The notes: a model not told the origin generated them from the sequence alone. DNA of 64,000 bases from Molossus alvarezi (GCA_037176705.1 CM073898.1:35033488-35097487); one strand, 5' to 3'. Shown: positions 12,106 to 25,497, numbered from the stretch's first letter. A program made the numbers and translations.

Positions 12106-13334
12106 CACAGCTTATTGGTAATGTATCTATATTATCTAATATTATCACTAATATTAACACTATTATTCAAATAATTATCAGGAATTCAGAATCAGAAGAA
12201 GTTTGATTCTAAATTTTTAAGAATATTTTTGGGATTCCACTTAACTAGGAGATAAACCACACATACAAATTAATAGTAGAAAATGCACATTATTGCCACA
12301 CTAATATTTTATATATTTTGTGTTTTATTTTAAAATTAATAGAATAAAATTTCTAGGCATGTTTAAAAAACTATGATTTCAATATATTGCTTTTCCTTCT
12401 TTACAGTTTCTAACTTTTTATTTTACTAAATAAAAATTATTAGTGATTCAAAAAAAATAAAATAAATAAAAACCTGGAATAGATATTTAGCTGAGAAAGT
12501 TTCTAAGTATAATCTGTTTTACTAAGCTTTAGGGTCACTCAACTGTAGGACTTCTCCAAAAAGAAGTGTCAATAAGAGCATTTTACTCTCCTCATTTCAT
12601 TCATATGTTTATCAGTTTTCATTAAAACAATGAAGCCATATTGTCCATTTTTACTTTTCATTTGGTTCATTAATTGTAACATTTAAACAAATATTTTTGT
12701 TCACAGTTCAGTATTAATATTTAGCACATTAACTGATGTACTGTACATATTGTTCTGAACAATGTATTGAATAAATGCCAGCAATTATTAACAAGCATTT
12801 TCAACCAAAGCTATAAAACAAATTTGGCATTAATTATCTTAAATGATAAATTTTTCTTCTATTCAAAAAATATTTTCCCTTCAGACACTTACTGTGATTA
12901 TTATATTCTACTTGCCGTATCTAAAGACAGTAAGACTCAACACATACAAAATTAGAAAGTACTTTTTATAAATACTTTAACTTCTTAAAATAACCGTTTG
13001 CTATTAACTGAAATTTCCAGGCTGGTAGCTGCAGGCTCAGGCACCTAATTCAAGAGAAAGAGGAGATGACCAAAGGATCCCAGGTGTTTCTGAGAGAACC
13101 TGAGGCTTAACTAAAATTGAAGTTTTCACATGGAACTTTATCTTTAAATATTGTTTAGTATTACTTATAGTTGTTTCTGTGTTCATTAACTTTTTAGTGT
13201 TTTTTTCTTCAATTATATAGATTTGAAGCTACCTTAACAAAAGCATATATTCTATAAGTCTTAGGATTTCTTTTTCTTGTAAACAGTTATGCTGTTTTTC
13301 ATTCTGTTGCATCAGTCGAGATATCCACAATATA
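12106..13334. other. AT-rich intronic DNA
   Basis: Very AT-rich around 12120-12470. It holds the second copy of the TAAGCTTTAGGGTCACTCAA segment near 12524. No gene seen. Confidence 0.5.
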
Positions 13335-13995
13335 ATTCTGAACACACCTAACAACGTGGCTCAAATTAAAAAGATTGGCAATACTAGGTGTAAAAGAAGA
13401 TGTGGAACAACTGGAATTCTCATATATTATTGGTGGGACTGTAAAATAATTTCAGCCACCTTGGGATACTGTGGCATGGTGTCTAACATAGTTAAACAAA
13501 TGCCTATTTTATGTTCCAGGTTTCCCTGTCCCAGTATGCACACAACAGAAATGAGTGACCATGTCCCAACTCATTTAAGAATGCTCATACTCACAGGAGT
13601 CCCAAAATGGAAACAAACCATAATGTCAACCCATGTGAGAATCAATAAACAAACTGTGGTATATTCATACAATGGAATAGTATTCAGAAATAAAAGAGAA
13701 CCAAGTAATGATACATATATCAAAATAAGTAAAATTTAAAAATATCATGCTAAGACAAAGAATTTGAACACAAAAGATTCTTATTTATGATGCCATTTAT
13801 ATTAAACTCAGGATAGGCAAAACCATCTTTGATGACAGAAGTCAGAACAGAGATTAAGGTGAGTTGGTAAGCTTTCCACTGAGAGCCACTTCCTACAATG
13901 ACAAAAACATTGCCTTCTGTATGATGGTTATATGGGGGATATAAAGAGGTAACTACTACTCCATCAAGCTGTGTATTTAAAATTTGTACATTTTA
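13335..13995 (+). mobile_element. Old L1 fragment, ORF2 3' end and 3' UTR, sense
   Basis: Diverged L1 phrases in order: TATTGGTGGGACTGTAAAAT, AATCAATAAACAAACTGTGG, ACAATGGAATAGTATTCAGA, then a 3' UTR-like part to the AT-rich end near 13990. Frames are broken. Confidence 0.85.
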
Positions 13996-14654
13996 TTGCA
14001 TTTAAATTATACTTTTTTTTTCAAGGAGGGAAAATATAGAACACGAGAAAGAAATAAGTTCATCATGTTTCTTAATATTATAGAGCAGAGTTAGTATAGA
14101 GTTGTGTGTTCTTATATTCCTTGTAGGGTCCCTGCTTGTTCCCTTGAAGCGGTCAACAAGATTCATACAACAGAGAGCATCTTGAAGGGGAGGCCATTCT
14201 ACAGTATGTGGAAAGAGCAACTGAGAGACGGGCCCTGTATCAGCACCATGGCTAGCGACAGAGGAGAGGGTCTTCATAACATTTAGTTCCCTTACTCTCT
14301 AGGTAGCAGTGTTCTTAAGAACTAAGAACCCTTAATCATTTTCTACTAATTTTGTTAACCATATTTCACTCCTAAACTCCAAGACCTCACTATGTTGTTA
14401 ATAGCTTCCTACACTTTACCATGATCCAGAACTGCTTTCTTGGTTAACCCTTTAAGACACTCTGTCTCTTGTCATTATTATCACAGTTATCTGAGTAAAT
14501 GGTGGCTCAATGTTTTCTGCCTGTGGAAGTATATAAGATGCCCCCAAATTCAGAATCATCTCCAAGGGCTGAAAAGACAACTAAAATGGGAATTAACAAT
14601 AGGTAAAAATGCCAATAGATTTGGCTACAGAAAAAATGGAATTCTTATATTTTT

Positions 14655-14872
14655 TTCTAATTTTTTTTCTTTATTGATTTTTAGAGAGAGAGGAAGGGAG
14701 AGGGAGAGAGAGATAAAAACACCGATGAGAGAGAAAGTTGACTGACTGCCTCCTGCATGCCCCCCACTGGGGATTTGGCCCACAACCTGGGCATGTGCCC
14801 TGACCGGAAATCAAACTGATGACCTCTTCGTGTATGGGTTGATGCTCAATCACTGAGCCACACTAGCCAGGC
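14655..14872 (-). mobile_element. VES SINE, antisense
   Basis: TTTATTGATTTTTAGAGAGA, the CCCCCCACTGGGGATTTGGC segment, and the head complement ending GAGCCACACTAGCCAGGC. Possible duplication AATTCTTATAT / AATTCCTATAC at 14640 and 14881. Confidence 0.9.
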
Positions 14873-14891
14873 AAAAATTAAATTCCTATAC

Positions 14892-17270
14892 ATTAACAGC
14901 ACCATACACAAAACTAGAAAGCAAGTAATTAACTGAGAAAAACGTTAGCCACACATACAATAAATACTGTAAGTGGTTAACAATAGTCATAAAGAATTCT
15001 TACAAATCAATGTGAACAAAAGGAACACTACACTAGAAACACTGAAAAAGCATAATAAATAGGCTACTTGGTGAAGTATAATTAGAAAATCCACATGTGA
15101 AGGTGTTTAAACAGAGTAGAAGTAAAAAGAACAGAAAACAATTTTTAAAAAAGCAATACAGTTTTTTGCCTATAAAATGACAAAGACTGAAAAGTAATTA
15201 TAACCAAGGATGGCCAGTGTGCCGGGAAATAGACAGCATAGGAGACATTGCAAAGGAATGTACTGGGGAGAAGGAATGGAATTCAGTTTGGCATTGGTAC
15301 CCCAAACCTAAAAATAACCATATTTTCTAACTTAGAATTTCCATTTTGTGTACAATAAAGATATTTATATTCAAGTATCATTTATAACAACAATAATCAA
15401 ATTTTACAAATGGAAATAATCTAAATGTCCAACAACAAAAAGATTGGTGAAATAAATATGCTCCAGATGGAATAGTGTGTAGTTCCTAAAATGTTACAGT
15501 CTGGAGAGAAATTAATAAAGAAAAATGTTCACCATATATTTTTAATTAAAAAAAGATTGCAAAACAGCATGTAAAGCAGAATCCTACTTTCTAAATGTTT
15601 AAATATATAAAGACAAATAACTAAAAAAATACACCACAGTTTTAATAGTGCTTAACTCGGGATATTATAATGATGGATGTTATAATATGTTCCTCAAACT
15701 TCTCTGTGTTTTCCAAATCTTGTACAGCAGTAATGATAACCAGTAATAACAAATATTATTTTTAAATGCCAATTACCTCTAAATATCTCAATGACAAAGA
15801 ATTTAAAGACATAGAAAAGCTCTCCTTCCTTCTGTCACTGACAAGTATGGAATGTTAAAACAAAGCCATGCTTTAACCTGACTTCCCCAAGGACATTTGC
15901 ATTTGAAGATCCTTCCTCCCAATACCTGGCCCCACCTCCCCCAACCCCAATGCTATTTCCTCACGATTTAAAAACCCTCCGTAGTAATATAAATTAAGCA
16001 AGGTAACATTTTAAACTGTCAGCTTAATGGTGCACACAGGACATATGGTTGCTCTCCAGTTCAACTAAGTTTTAATGAATAAAGTAGCTAAAAAAAAATA
16101 AAAGATATTCTCACACTATAAATGGAAAACTTGTTCAGCTTCTCAGAGCTTATTTACTGCCATGGGAGTTACTTTATTTAAAGTCTGTACAAAGAATCGC
16201 TTGAATATGGTAGATTACTCTGACTGGGTAACTCATAAATAAAGCTAAGGAAAAACAGCACAGAGGTAGGAAAGGAAGCTAGAACTGAGTATGTATTTAA
16301 CCTTCCTTGGTCTCGGTCTTTATTGTAAAATTAGAGGTGTGAGCTAGTTAATTTCTAAAATCCCTCCTCTTACTCCAAGTGTCTGAGTCTAGAGATGTAA
16401 CTGTTATCCAGATAAAGCAAAAAAAGTGAAATTACTACCTAATAATAATGTTGTTTTTAGGAAGGTATAGGTGATTTAGGAAGAAGACCAAGACAGAGGA
16501 AGTTTATGAAAGATCTGACATTAAAAATATCACAGACATTAAAGGGGAGGAAACTTGAAAAAGACATTACAAAAATCTAAAACATTATAAATAGGATATG
16601 ATGAAATGTATATGAAATATCCCCTGCATGAAAGCTTTCATGCTCAAAGAAAAAAGTGTTAACCATCAAAAGACTATTTTACTTGAAGAAGAAGAAAAAA
16701 AGGAAATGACACCTTAGTTTGCATTATAGACTAAAATAATACTTTCTAAGGATATTGGTAATAAAGGTCCAAAAAATGTGTAAATAGAAGTACAAAAGAG
16801 ATGGAAGATTAAGATTTTTAAATTGTGTGTGTGCGTGGGCATCTACTTATACACACATGCATATAATCCTCCAAAGTACAACTCTTCAGCAAAAACAGAG
16901 TTAGCTATAGGTAGGGATACCCCATTCCATTAAAGAAAAGTTATGGACCTTTTAGAAAAACTATTTGTAGTCTACTTCCTAACTGAATACTTTTTTATGC
17001 ATAGTAGTCCTTCCTAGGAGAAAGACCATAGGCTTACCAATTTGTTGGTATCATTGTTAATATTCTATTAAGAACAATGGATCACTAATGTGATATCAGG
17101 TTTAAGATAACTTCCCATGTTATCCTTCCTGTATCCTAGTGATTTCCCTGTGTCCTGTGGATATAAAGCAATAACTTGCTAATTATTCATTAGATAATAT
17201 ATGTTGAAGGCTTACAAAGAGCTAGGTAAAAGCCAGCTATTGAAGATATTACTTGATAATGGCCTAAATT
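14892..17270. other. Unique AT-rich intronic DNA
   Basis: No gene recognised. The interval 15400-15760 has weak L1-like wording (ATGGAATAGTGTGTAG and similar), too diverged to delimit. Confidence 0.45.
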
Positions 17271-17274
17271 CTTA

Positions 17275-17445
17275 CTCCTTAAAGAGGTGTCTGAGCACCA
17301 TTTACATTAGAATCTCTTAAACTGAACATTTATAAATGTAAACTCCCGAGTCCTATCCCACATTTACTAAATAGACTTTCTAGGGGTGCAACCCAGTCAT
17401 CTGCATTTTCAGTAAGCTGCCCAGGTGATTTTGATGAAGTTTAGA
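17275..17445 (+). mobile_element. MER5-type DNA transposon relic
   Basis: ACATTAGAATCTCTTAAACT and GCTGCCCAGGTGATTTTGAT, the inner phrases of MER5 elements. The terminal repeats are worn away. Confidence 0.7.
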
Positions 17446-17574
17446 TTTTAAGAATCATCAGCATACATCAGCTTAAAGTATGGCTCTTTCCTAAGTAAAC
17501 GGTTTACATGCATTATTAAAATGTTTTTATTCTTCCTAAATATAATTTATGTAGCACTTTACAAATATTAAATT

Positions 17575-17700
17575 TATTTCTTACATAGTTCAATAAGGAC
17601 AGAAATTGTCATTTTTATCCCATTTTAGAGAGGTCATCCAGCCAGCAACTGGTGGACCATAACGCCAAATTTCATGCTCTTTCAACATACAACAAATTTT
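17575..17700 (-). repeat. MIR relic, antisense
   Basis: TTTTATCCCATTTTAGAGAG followed by CAGCCAGCAACTGGTGGA. Confidence 0.65.
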
Positions 17701-17904
17701 AATAAAAGCTATCAAGAGACTAAAGAATGAATCTCTAATGGTGGAATCACAGGAAATGGGAGCAGCATTATATGTTTCATGCTATTATTAGGCCTCAAAA
17801 GTCATACTCTGCTGACTGCAGCTGGCTTTCAAGTCAGTTCCAAGAAACAATATGAGCATATCATTGCTTCTATACAGGAAGGCCTAGAAATCATTCCATA
17901 AACA

Positions 17905-18010
17905 TTTCAGTATCTTTGACTATTTATTGTTGGGTACTATATTAGGTGCCATAGATACAGCAGACCACACTTCCTATCCTCAAATGAAATCCAGGGAAGT
18001 TAGAGTGCTG
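17905..18010 (-). repeat. L2/MIR relic, antisense
   Basis: GACTATTTATTGTTGGGTAC, then AGGTGCCATAGATACAGCAG, resembling the reverse L2 3' end. Tentative. Confidence 0.45.
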
Positions 18011-18779
18011 TTTAAAAATGCAGGGAGTGTTTCTACAAACACATACTTTGGGCATATCTGCACATAACCTCTAAACCAGTCAGTAACACCTGGAAGCATC
18101 CACTTTCACCCAGTCGGATGGGTCTCTGCTTCAGGAAGGATACTGACCATCATTTTTCATACTATTACGAGCAAAATACATTTCCACAGTGAGATTCTGT
18201 TTATAATTTTCTGTTATCCTTGTGAAGAATTAATGCTTTAATTATAAGATTTTGACAGAATATCTCAATTTTCCAAGTGCTCTTAAATAATTCCCTACAA
18301 GTAATTGGGTGTTTTAATTATATACAGCTTCTTGTCATTGTTCATCTAAAAAACATTTCAACACTATATACAGACATGCTAAGCCTAAGTGTATGTACAC
18401 TTTTTTGAGTAATTTCAACAATGATCAAAAGCTAGTGAGTTCCTCCTTCAAGCTGGAATTCTCATTTCTTTTCCGAAAGACAAACTCTATTAAGCAACAA
18501 GAAAATTAAACCATATCACTAACAAAATGTATTCAAAGCTGATCTTTAATCTCGACCATCTCATCAAACAATCTCTTTTCTTTTCTTTTTCTCTTAGAGG
18601 GCCTTGAATCCTTTCTTCTTTCTCTTCTAGCCCAGCAGGACCATAGAGACTGGACCTTTTCAGTAATTCCTTCCCAGAATCCCTGCAGAATTATCAGTCT
18701 ACTCATCCCTGTGGGTCTCTAAGGAAAGTACACAAATAGCCTGTGCTTACTTATTGGCATGGCAAAAACATCGCTGGGC

Positions 18780-18935
18780 TCTGGGAACCAGCAGACTGTG
18801 TTCAAGTCCCAGCTCTGCCATTTACAAACTTGGGACTGGTCAGGCCACTTCAAGTGACCAAGCCTCATCACTCATCCGCCTGCAAGATGTGGAAAAGCTA
18901 CCATGCCGAGTGTATACGTTTATCGAGCATAGCAT
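18780..18935 (+). repeat. MIR relic, sense
   Basis: GTTCAAGTCCCAGCTCTGCC followed by ATTTACAAACTTGGGAC and a diverged 3' part: the MIR tRNA-like B box and core. Confidence 0.75.
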
Positions 18936-18939
18936 GTGA

Positions 18940-21285
18940 GAGGAAACATGAGAAACCATTTTTTTCAACATTAAGAGTTCTACAAATGTGGAAATAGAAA
19001 TGTAATCAAACATGTCCTCAACTACTAGCAGGACAGTGATTGGTTCCCTCCAGAGTTTGCAATGAAGGAAGAGCTATGCCATTGGATGGTGTAAATGGAG
19101 CCTCTGGTGTGCAGTGGTACAAAGAAAAAGCGATGGCTCTCCCCTCTCCTGCTGGCTGCTCCGGGACACTTGGAATGACACCGAGATGCTTGGAGGGAAC
19201 AGGAGACAGGAAGGTTAAGTTTTAAAGCCAAAAGCAGCACAATGGATTCAAAGGCCTCTTTCAAGCCCGAGTCCTTTGGCAGACAGTAAGACAGTGTCCT
19301 AAGTCAAGCAGCAGGCACTTGATAAGCACATATTGATTGATTGGTCTCTGTATTCTTGATTCTCCCTGGAATAGTGTGCAAAAAATAGAGAGTGTGCAAA
19401 CACCTACATTTTAGTAATAACCGAAATATCTGCATATTGTAAACAAGAAGGCTGAATGAAAGAAATTCTGTGAAAACAGAAGTCAGCTCCCCACATCTTA
19501 CTCCTTTATCATTTTCTCTTATCAGTGAAGATATCAGGGTATCCTAAAGGCAAGGGACAGATGGTATACTGCCCTTGTGGGACGGAGGTTGGGGGATATT
19601 TTTTCTCTATGGGTGTCTGTCCATCACTCAAGAATGTGCTTTTCTCTGGCAGCTCCATACCAGAGTCTAGTGAACACCACATTGTGTTGTACAGCTAAAC
19701 TAAGAATCAGCCTCTGCTATGCTGTCTTCCCCGAGACTGGGGAAAATATATATTGTTTGATGGTTGCATGGCTAAGAAAGTATACACACACACACTCATT
19801 CATTCGGTGATCAGACCCAATTGTCTGGAATGGCAACGGAATCCTGAACTTGCAATCATTGCACTGTTAGAAATAACAGCACAAGTGGAATGAAGGTGGC
19901 GTTTCTGCTCATGCTGTTTACTCGTGTTAATTTCCCCTATTACCTCCTCATGTACCACATATTCATATGTCAAAGTTTCTCTGCAGGCTCACGTCCTCCA
20001 TGAAGTTTTAATGACTCCCTTTCTGGAAATCGTTTCTCTGATTTCTAAACACCTACAGTGCCATAGTGCAGACTGCCAAGACATGTTCTTTGGGACCCTT
20101 CTCAAATGGCAGGCGCTCAATATGAAGGGTCTCCAGATTCTCCAAAACACGGTGGAATGCATGAATACAGGAGGTGGGACTTAAACTCACATGCCATATG
20201 CCCCGGAGGAGCCAGGCAATGCTTTCTTCCAAAACATTCTTATCCATTGTCTGTTATCTAGAAAATTATCTTTATTTAGGGAAAAATTCAAGCTACATGA
20301 TTTCATAGATTAAACTTGTTGCTGGCACTCACATACCATAATAAGTAGACCTTGGGGGAGGGCTAATAAAGACAATAACTTGAATCTTCAAACTACCATG
20401 AAATTTTGCCTGCTACATGGTTCCCAAGAGAGCCTCTTTTTAGAAAGAAGGGGTTGGGAACCAAGCATAGATATTAAGTTCCTGCTAAAAACAACAACAA
20501 CAACAACAACAAAAAGCAACATTTATTTATTTTATGAAGTTGGCTACTTCTCTTTTAAAAATGGGTGAGTAAATTGCAGGTCCTAGGCATTTTCATTTGA
20601 TTTAGTATTCTGAAATGCTTATATTCTGTTTAAATGCGAGACTCTTCGCATTTGGCTATGGCATCAAAGTGCCACAGTAAAAGAAGTGGCATAGCTATTC
20701 TGGGCCAGGAAATGCTGCTTCTCTTACCAAAATCTCTTTCAGCTGTAAGGCAGCCAGGTAAAGATGGCTTAGCATTTGCTGACATTTTCAGAGGCTGATT
20801 GGGGGAAAAAAATAGGTGGAAACATTTGCTTAGTTTTCTCCTGATCATCAATGTCCTCTCCTCCCCCATCCTACCTGAAGATGTCCTAATTTAAATTCTA
20901 AGAGAATCTCCTAAAACAAAACAAAAGTCAATAGGAAGATGCATCAATAGTGTTGGCAATTCAGCCCTAACGCAGGTTTCCTGGTTTAACTCCTGTATGA
21001 ACACAGGGTATATCAATTGTTGGTTTTCTGCGTAACATCTTCTTGTTAATATCTGTGTCATTCTTTGTGGGGTGAATCAAATCCAGTAAAGGATCTCAAT
21101 CTCAACCCCTTGTCTTTACTTAGGGAATCAACCAAATCAACCCAGCAAGATGAGAAGACAGTCTGTTTTAAAAGACTGAAAACAGTCATTTTAATAAGCT
21201 CTGTCCTTCCCAGTGTTTTCCTTAGTGGAGTACAGAGCAGAGAAGACCTGCTGCTGGAGACAGGTTAGTCCATTACCAGAAGAGC
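18940..21285. other. Mostly unique intronic DNA
   Basis: No gene recognised. It includes an (AAC)n run at 20488-20513 and a possible L2 piece near 19990-20060. Confidence 0.5.
20488..20513. repeat. (AAC)n microsatellite
   Basis: About eight AAC units inside an A-rich stretch. Confidence 0.85.
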
Positions 21286-21289
21286 AGCA

Positions 21290-21440
21290 GTCGCTCATCA
21301 GAACACGTGCCATGTACTCTCATAAAGTCTGCAGTCTGCACAACAACCCTGTGCAGTAGATATTATAGGCCTATTTTGCCCTTGAGGAAACTGAGGCTCC
21401 CAGAGGTTTAGAAACTTGCCAGGGGCCAGTTAGTGGATGC
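21290..21440 (-). repeat. MIR relic, antisense
   Basis: GAGGAAACTGAGGCTCCCAG followed by GAAACTTGCCAGGGG, a well-preserved reverse MIR core. Confidence 0.8.
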
Positions 21441-22384
21441 AATGAAATCTAAGAGAGTAATCCTTCATCGGGCTGAGAAATTCCTAGAATTCCTGAGATG
21501 ACAACGTAAGTGAAGCGAATATAATGCCGGTCAATACACTGAAACAAAAATTCTGGTGTTAAGTTGGAGAAACAAAAGAATCTTTCCGAAACTGTAGCTA
21601 GGAGACTCAAACTTCAAAGCATTTGCATTCCTTTCTGAATCACGCTCAACACAGAGTCTAATTAGAAATGAGTGAAAGAAATGCTTGAATTCTTTATGTA
21701 GTCATATAAATACCATGCATATATAACCAACACAATTTTTTTAAGTCTTCAAGACTTCATACAGAAGAAACCAGAATTAAAATTGGGGTAAATACCTAAA
21801 GTAGTGTATTAATTGTCAGCCTTTTCTTTATACCCTGCCTTTAGAACGATACAATTTTTTTTAACCATTTATAGAGGAATTCCTTTCATCACAGGAGAAT
21901 ATAATTGCACAATCAGATATATTGCAACTGTTCCCTTTTAATTCTAAATCATGCCCGAACTTGCAAATTAGCCTATTATCACAGGAGATCTATCAGTTTT
22001 GGCGGGAAATGTATTTACCAACTAGAAGGAAAGAAGTTAATAAACATTAAGAAGCATCTTAAATCAATTACTCCTTTACTCTGGACGTGGCGGTGGATAT
22101 GCAGATTAATAAATCAGTGAAAACGAAGTGAACAAGAAGGGAGGCACAGGGAGGCCTCCTGATGCCCTATGTAGTTAAGAAGCAAGATGTTCACAAACAA
22201 AACTGGAAGATAAGGAGGAGGCACTAAACCTTCCCATGAAAAGGCTTGTTGGAATTAAACCAAGTAAATCCAGATAGTCGCCTTCCTTGGTTGGTCCTTT
22301 ATGTACCATTGGTGATAAAAGCTGGAGGAGAAAACAAAATATGCCTTCAGGATAAATGATACTTGTTGACAGCATAAGGTAGGG

Positions 22385-22575
22385 GTTGAAATCCAGGCAC
22401 CACGACTTCAGTTTTGTAACCTGGTCATCTCCTAATGTTGTGATGCCTTTATATCCCTACGTGTAGAATGAAAGATCATCATTACCCACCTGCCAGAGTG
22501 GTGGGGATTAAATAAATTCATAGCTTGCTAAGGGCTTAGAATAGTACCTGGCATACATTAAACACTATGTGACTA
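22385..22575 (+). repeat. MIR relic, sense
   Basis: GGGGATTAAATAAATTCATA followed by TTAGAATAGTACCTGGCATA, the MIR 3' half, with a diverged 5' half before it. Confidence 0.7.
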
Positions 22576-22579
22576 TTCA

Positions 22580-23840
22580 GTAAATAAATAATTTAATTGG
22601 TTATTTACTACTTTACATAATTCTAGTTTTTTTGTCTTTACAGGCTTTCTACTGGAGAGAATTAGACAGTGAAATATCTCTAGAACATTAGGTTGACTTC
22701 TTACTATAAGTCAAGAGTTGAATTATTTCTTGTGTAAAATAATTTAAATTTATATTTTCTGAGAAAGCAAAGTTTTATGCTTCAAAATAAAATTACTGAG
22801 GCAAGAGTTTGATTGCTGGCAAATACAAATAGACTGCTATTATATATTTCATTCTTTACAAGGTGCCCAGACAATGAATATCTTGTGAATATACTAAAAC
22901 ACATGGCTTTTTTTTTATAAAGATGTTTATCAGAAACCCATTAGCAGTGTTCTAGTTTTAATTGAGATATGAGAAGTTGTCCATACAGTATCAAAAACTC
23001 CATTATCTCACTTAGAACAAGTCCCAAGGAAAAAATGAGTGGGGAAATGAGATACATTATTTGCATATTTAACAGCATGTCCAATTAACCACTTTGCTGA
23101 CAGAGATTAATTTAGTATTCATTTTACCCCAGAATATGCTAATGCTTTGATAGCAGACAGGGAGAGTAACTGATATAGCACATTGCAATTCTGGAAATGT
23201 TAGGTGTGGACTTTAGTGAAGGGTAGCTGAGAGCGTTGTGAAAAGTGTCATTACTCATCTTAAAAACCATTTAATCTCAAAGTGATCAATTTTCAATACG
23301 TATGTAAGCATAAGTAGTCCACTATGGCAAGATTTTCAGGACTCAATATGAAATAAGAAATAAGACTACTAATTAATGCTCTGCAAAACAAAGTTCAGTT
23401 ACTACAATACACCTTTTAGGCAAACATTCCCAGAGATATTTAAATTATTCATGCTCTAGTATTATTTCTCCACAACAGATTGTAACATACTTGCTAATTG
23501 AAAGAGGTAATTACATATAAAATACCATGGATATGAACTAGAGTATTAATCACATTAACAAAGTCAAAATCTTGAGAAATGTGACAGGGAGTTCATCAGG
23601 AGAATGACACACTTCTCCAGAGCATTATTCTGCATGCCCGAATAAAGTGCTAACCAGGTAGCATTCGAGTACCCTGGCACTGAACTTCCATATTTGCCCT
23701 GAATGGATTTTTTGAGCACATCATAAGCACTCATAGTGAGGTACTTGATGTTGTGTAACTATCCATACTTTAAATAATTCAATCTTAATGTAACATTAGA
23801 GATTTCAAAATCCCAAATCATCTCAGTTTTAAGAAGCATT
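22580..23840. other. Unique intronic DNA, possible conserved element
   Basis: No repeat is recognised from 22580 to 23840. The part at about 23040-23170 is dense in homeodomain/POU-like words (ATTTGCATA, CAATTAACC, GATTAATTTAG, ATATGCTAAT) and may be a conserved noncoding element. Confidence 0.4.
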
Positions 23841-23852
23841 AAAAACACCACT

Positions 23853-23944
23853 CCTGCCCTGGTTGGTTTGGCTCAGCAGTTGGAGTATTGGCCTGCGGAC
23901 CAGAGAGTCCTGGGTTCGGTTCCCGCTAGGGGCATGTACCAAAA
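23853..23944 (+). mobile_element. Short VES tRNA-head monomer with poly-A
   Basis: CCCTGGTTGGTTTGGCTCAG begins the tRNA-like head; GGGTTCGGTTCCCG is the B box. The copy stops after GGGGCATGTACC and runs into poly-A, so the usual second half of a VES SINE is missing. AAAAACACCACT lies just left (23841-23852) and a near copy just right (23945-23956). Confidence 0.8.
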
Positions 23945-23956
23945 AAAAACACCACC

Positions 23957-24187
23957 ATCCTCTCATACGGACAGATCTCAGAGTGGAGGAAGGTGGGGAG
24001 GCCTGGGAGAAGTCAACCAAGGAACAGATACGCCTATATGTATGCACAGACCATCGACACAGACAATAATATGGAAAAGGCGTGGGTGGGGCAGGGGCTG
24101 GGGGAGGGGGAGCAAAGGGATAAAATAGGGGGCATCTATAATACTGTCAACAATAAATTTAAAATAAATAAAATAAAAACAAACAAC
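23957..24187 (+). mobile_element. L1 3'-UTR/tail fragment
   Basis: Longest copy of the G-rich plus GGGGGCATCTATAATACTGT plus AATAAATTTAAAATAAATAA tail seen in the window. AAAAACACCACT follows at 24188-24199 and matches 23841-23852 exactly. Confidence 0.65.
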
Positions 24188-24434
24188 AAAAACACCACTT
24201 CTTACCAGTCTGAATTCTGTAGTTATCCAGAAAATATGTCATGTTGGCCACATGACAACTAATAGCCAAGACAGGCTAGACCACATAAATCATCACATGT
24301 ACCAACATTAATCCAATGGCAACCCAGATAACCCAACAACAGTGAGAAGTGATGCCCAGGTCAGAAATCTCACTGCCCTCTATTTTACCACAGATTGAAA
24401 ATCACTCCTTTACTACTTAAAGTTTCATTCCTTT

Positions 24435-24667
24435 TTTAAATCCTCACCCGAGGATGTTTTTCTATTTATTATCAGATAGAATGGGAGGGAGGGAGACACA
24501 GAGAAACATCAACATGAGAGGGACACATCAACTGGTTGTCTCCTACATGACCCCGACCAGGGCCAGGGATGAACCACAACCAAGGTACATGCCCTTGGCC
24601 AGAAACGAACCCACAACTCTTTGGTCCATGGGCCAACACTCTAACCACTAAGCCAAACCAGCCAGGG
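24435..24667 (-). mobile_element. VES SINE, antisense, subtype with TCCTCACCCGAGGATG tail
   Basis: The head complement ends GCCAAACCAGCCAGGG. Duplication TTCATTCCTTT / TTCATTTCTTT at 24424-24434 and 24668-24678. Confidence 0.9.
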
Positions 24668-24679
24668 TTCATTTCTTTC

Positions 24680-25490
24680 TAGTTGTTTATTTTCAGAGAT
24701 ATATGATAATATCTTTTCTCATCCATTTATTTATATATAGATGTATGAGCTATGTACATAAACATAAAGTCCATAACCTTGTATTACAAAAAAATGTGGG
24801 TCACATTACATAGTACATTAAAACTGGAGATTCCACAGCCAAAAATTCTAATTGTGTTGTGAATTTCACAACAAAAGTGACTACAAGATTCATAGACACT
24901 TCATGTAAACGCAATTATGTACACAGCCACGTATCGTGAAAGTATATAGAAAAACACCTTTTGACACAACCTCAGTTCCAATTCTCAAATCCCACAGATA
25001 CTAAGCTCACAAATCAACATAAAAGGTTCTTTTTGTTATCTGCCTGTATACTTGGTGATTAAAAGGAAGTTTGTCCGAGAATTATCATCTTTTGGTCATA
25101 ACGTATTTCATATAATTGTTATCATTGGATTAATAACTTTTTTGTCACTGCCTGAGTACAATGCTTTAAGTTGAATTTGAAAATAGCCCTCATTTATTAA
25201 CCTATCCCCTCACCTTACTACTTATTTTTTTTTGCTCAGTATCAAAATGTGATATTAACTAAAATATATGCCACTAGAATGGAGACATAAATTTTACATC
25301 AGTATTCACTTGAAATTCTTAATGAGTTAGCTACATTTAACGGTTAATTTTACTGTTAGTAATTTTTTTTTTTTTTTTTTTTTTGAGACGTGAACTAAAA
25401 ATGACAACACTGGACAAATTCCAGGACTTCCAAATTCTAGCAAAGTGCTCTCTTTGAAACCCTGCCTCTCATCCTACTGCAGTGGAAACG
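24680..25490. other. Unique AT-rich intronic DNA
   Basis: No gene seen. It contains a poly-T run at about 25363-25384. Confidence 0.55.
25363..25384. repeat. Poly-T tract
   Basis: About 22 consecutive T. No recognisable retroposon body is attached to it. Confidence 0.8.
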
Positions 25491-25497
25491 CAGAACT

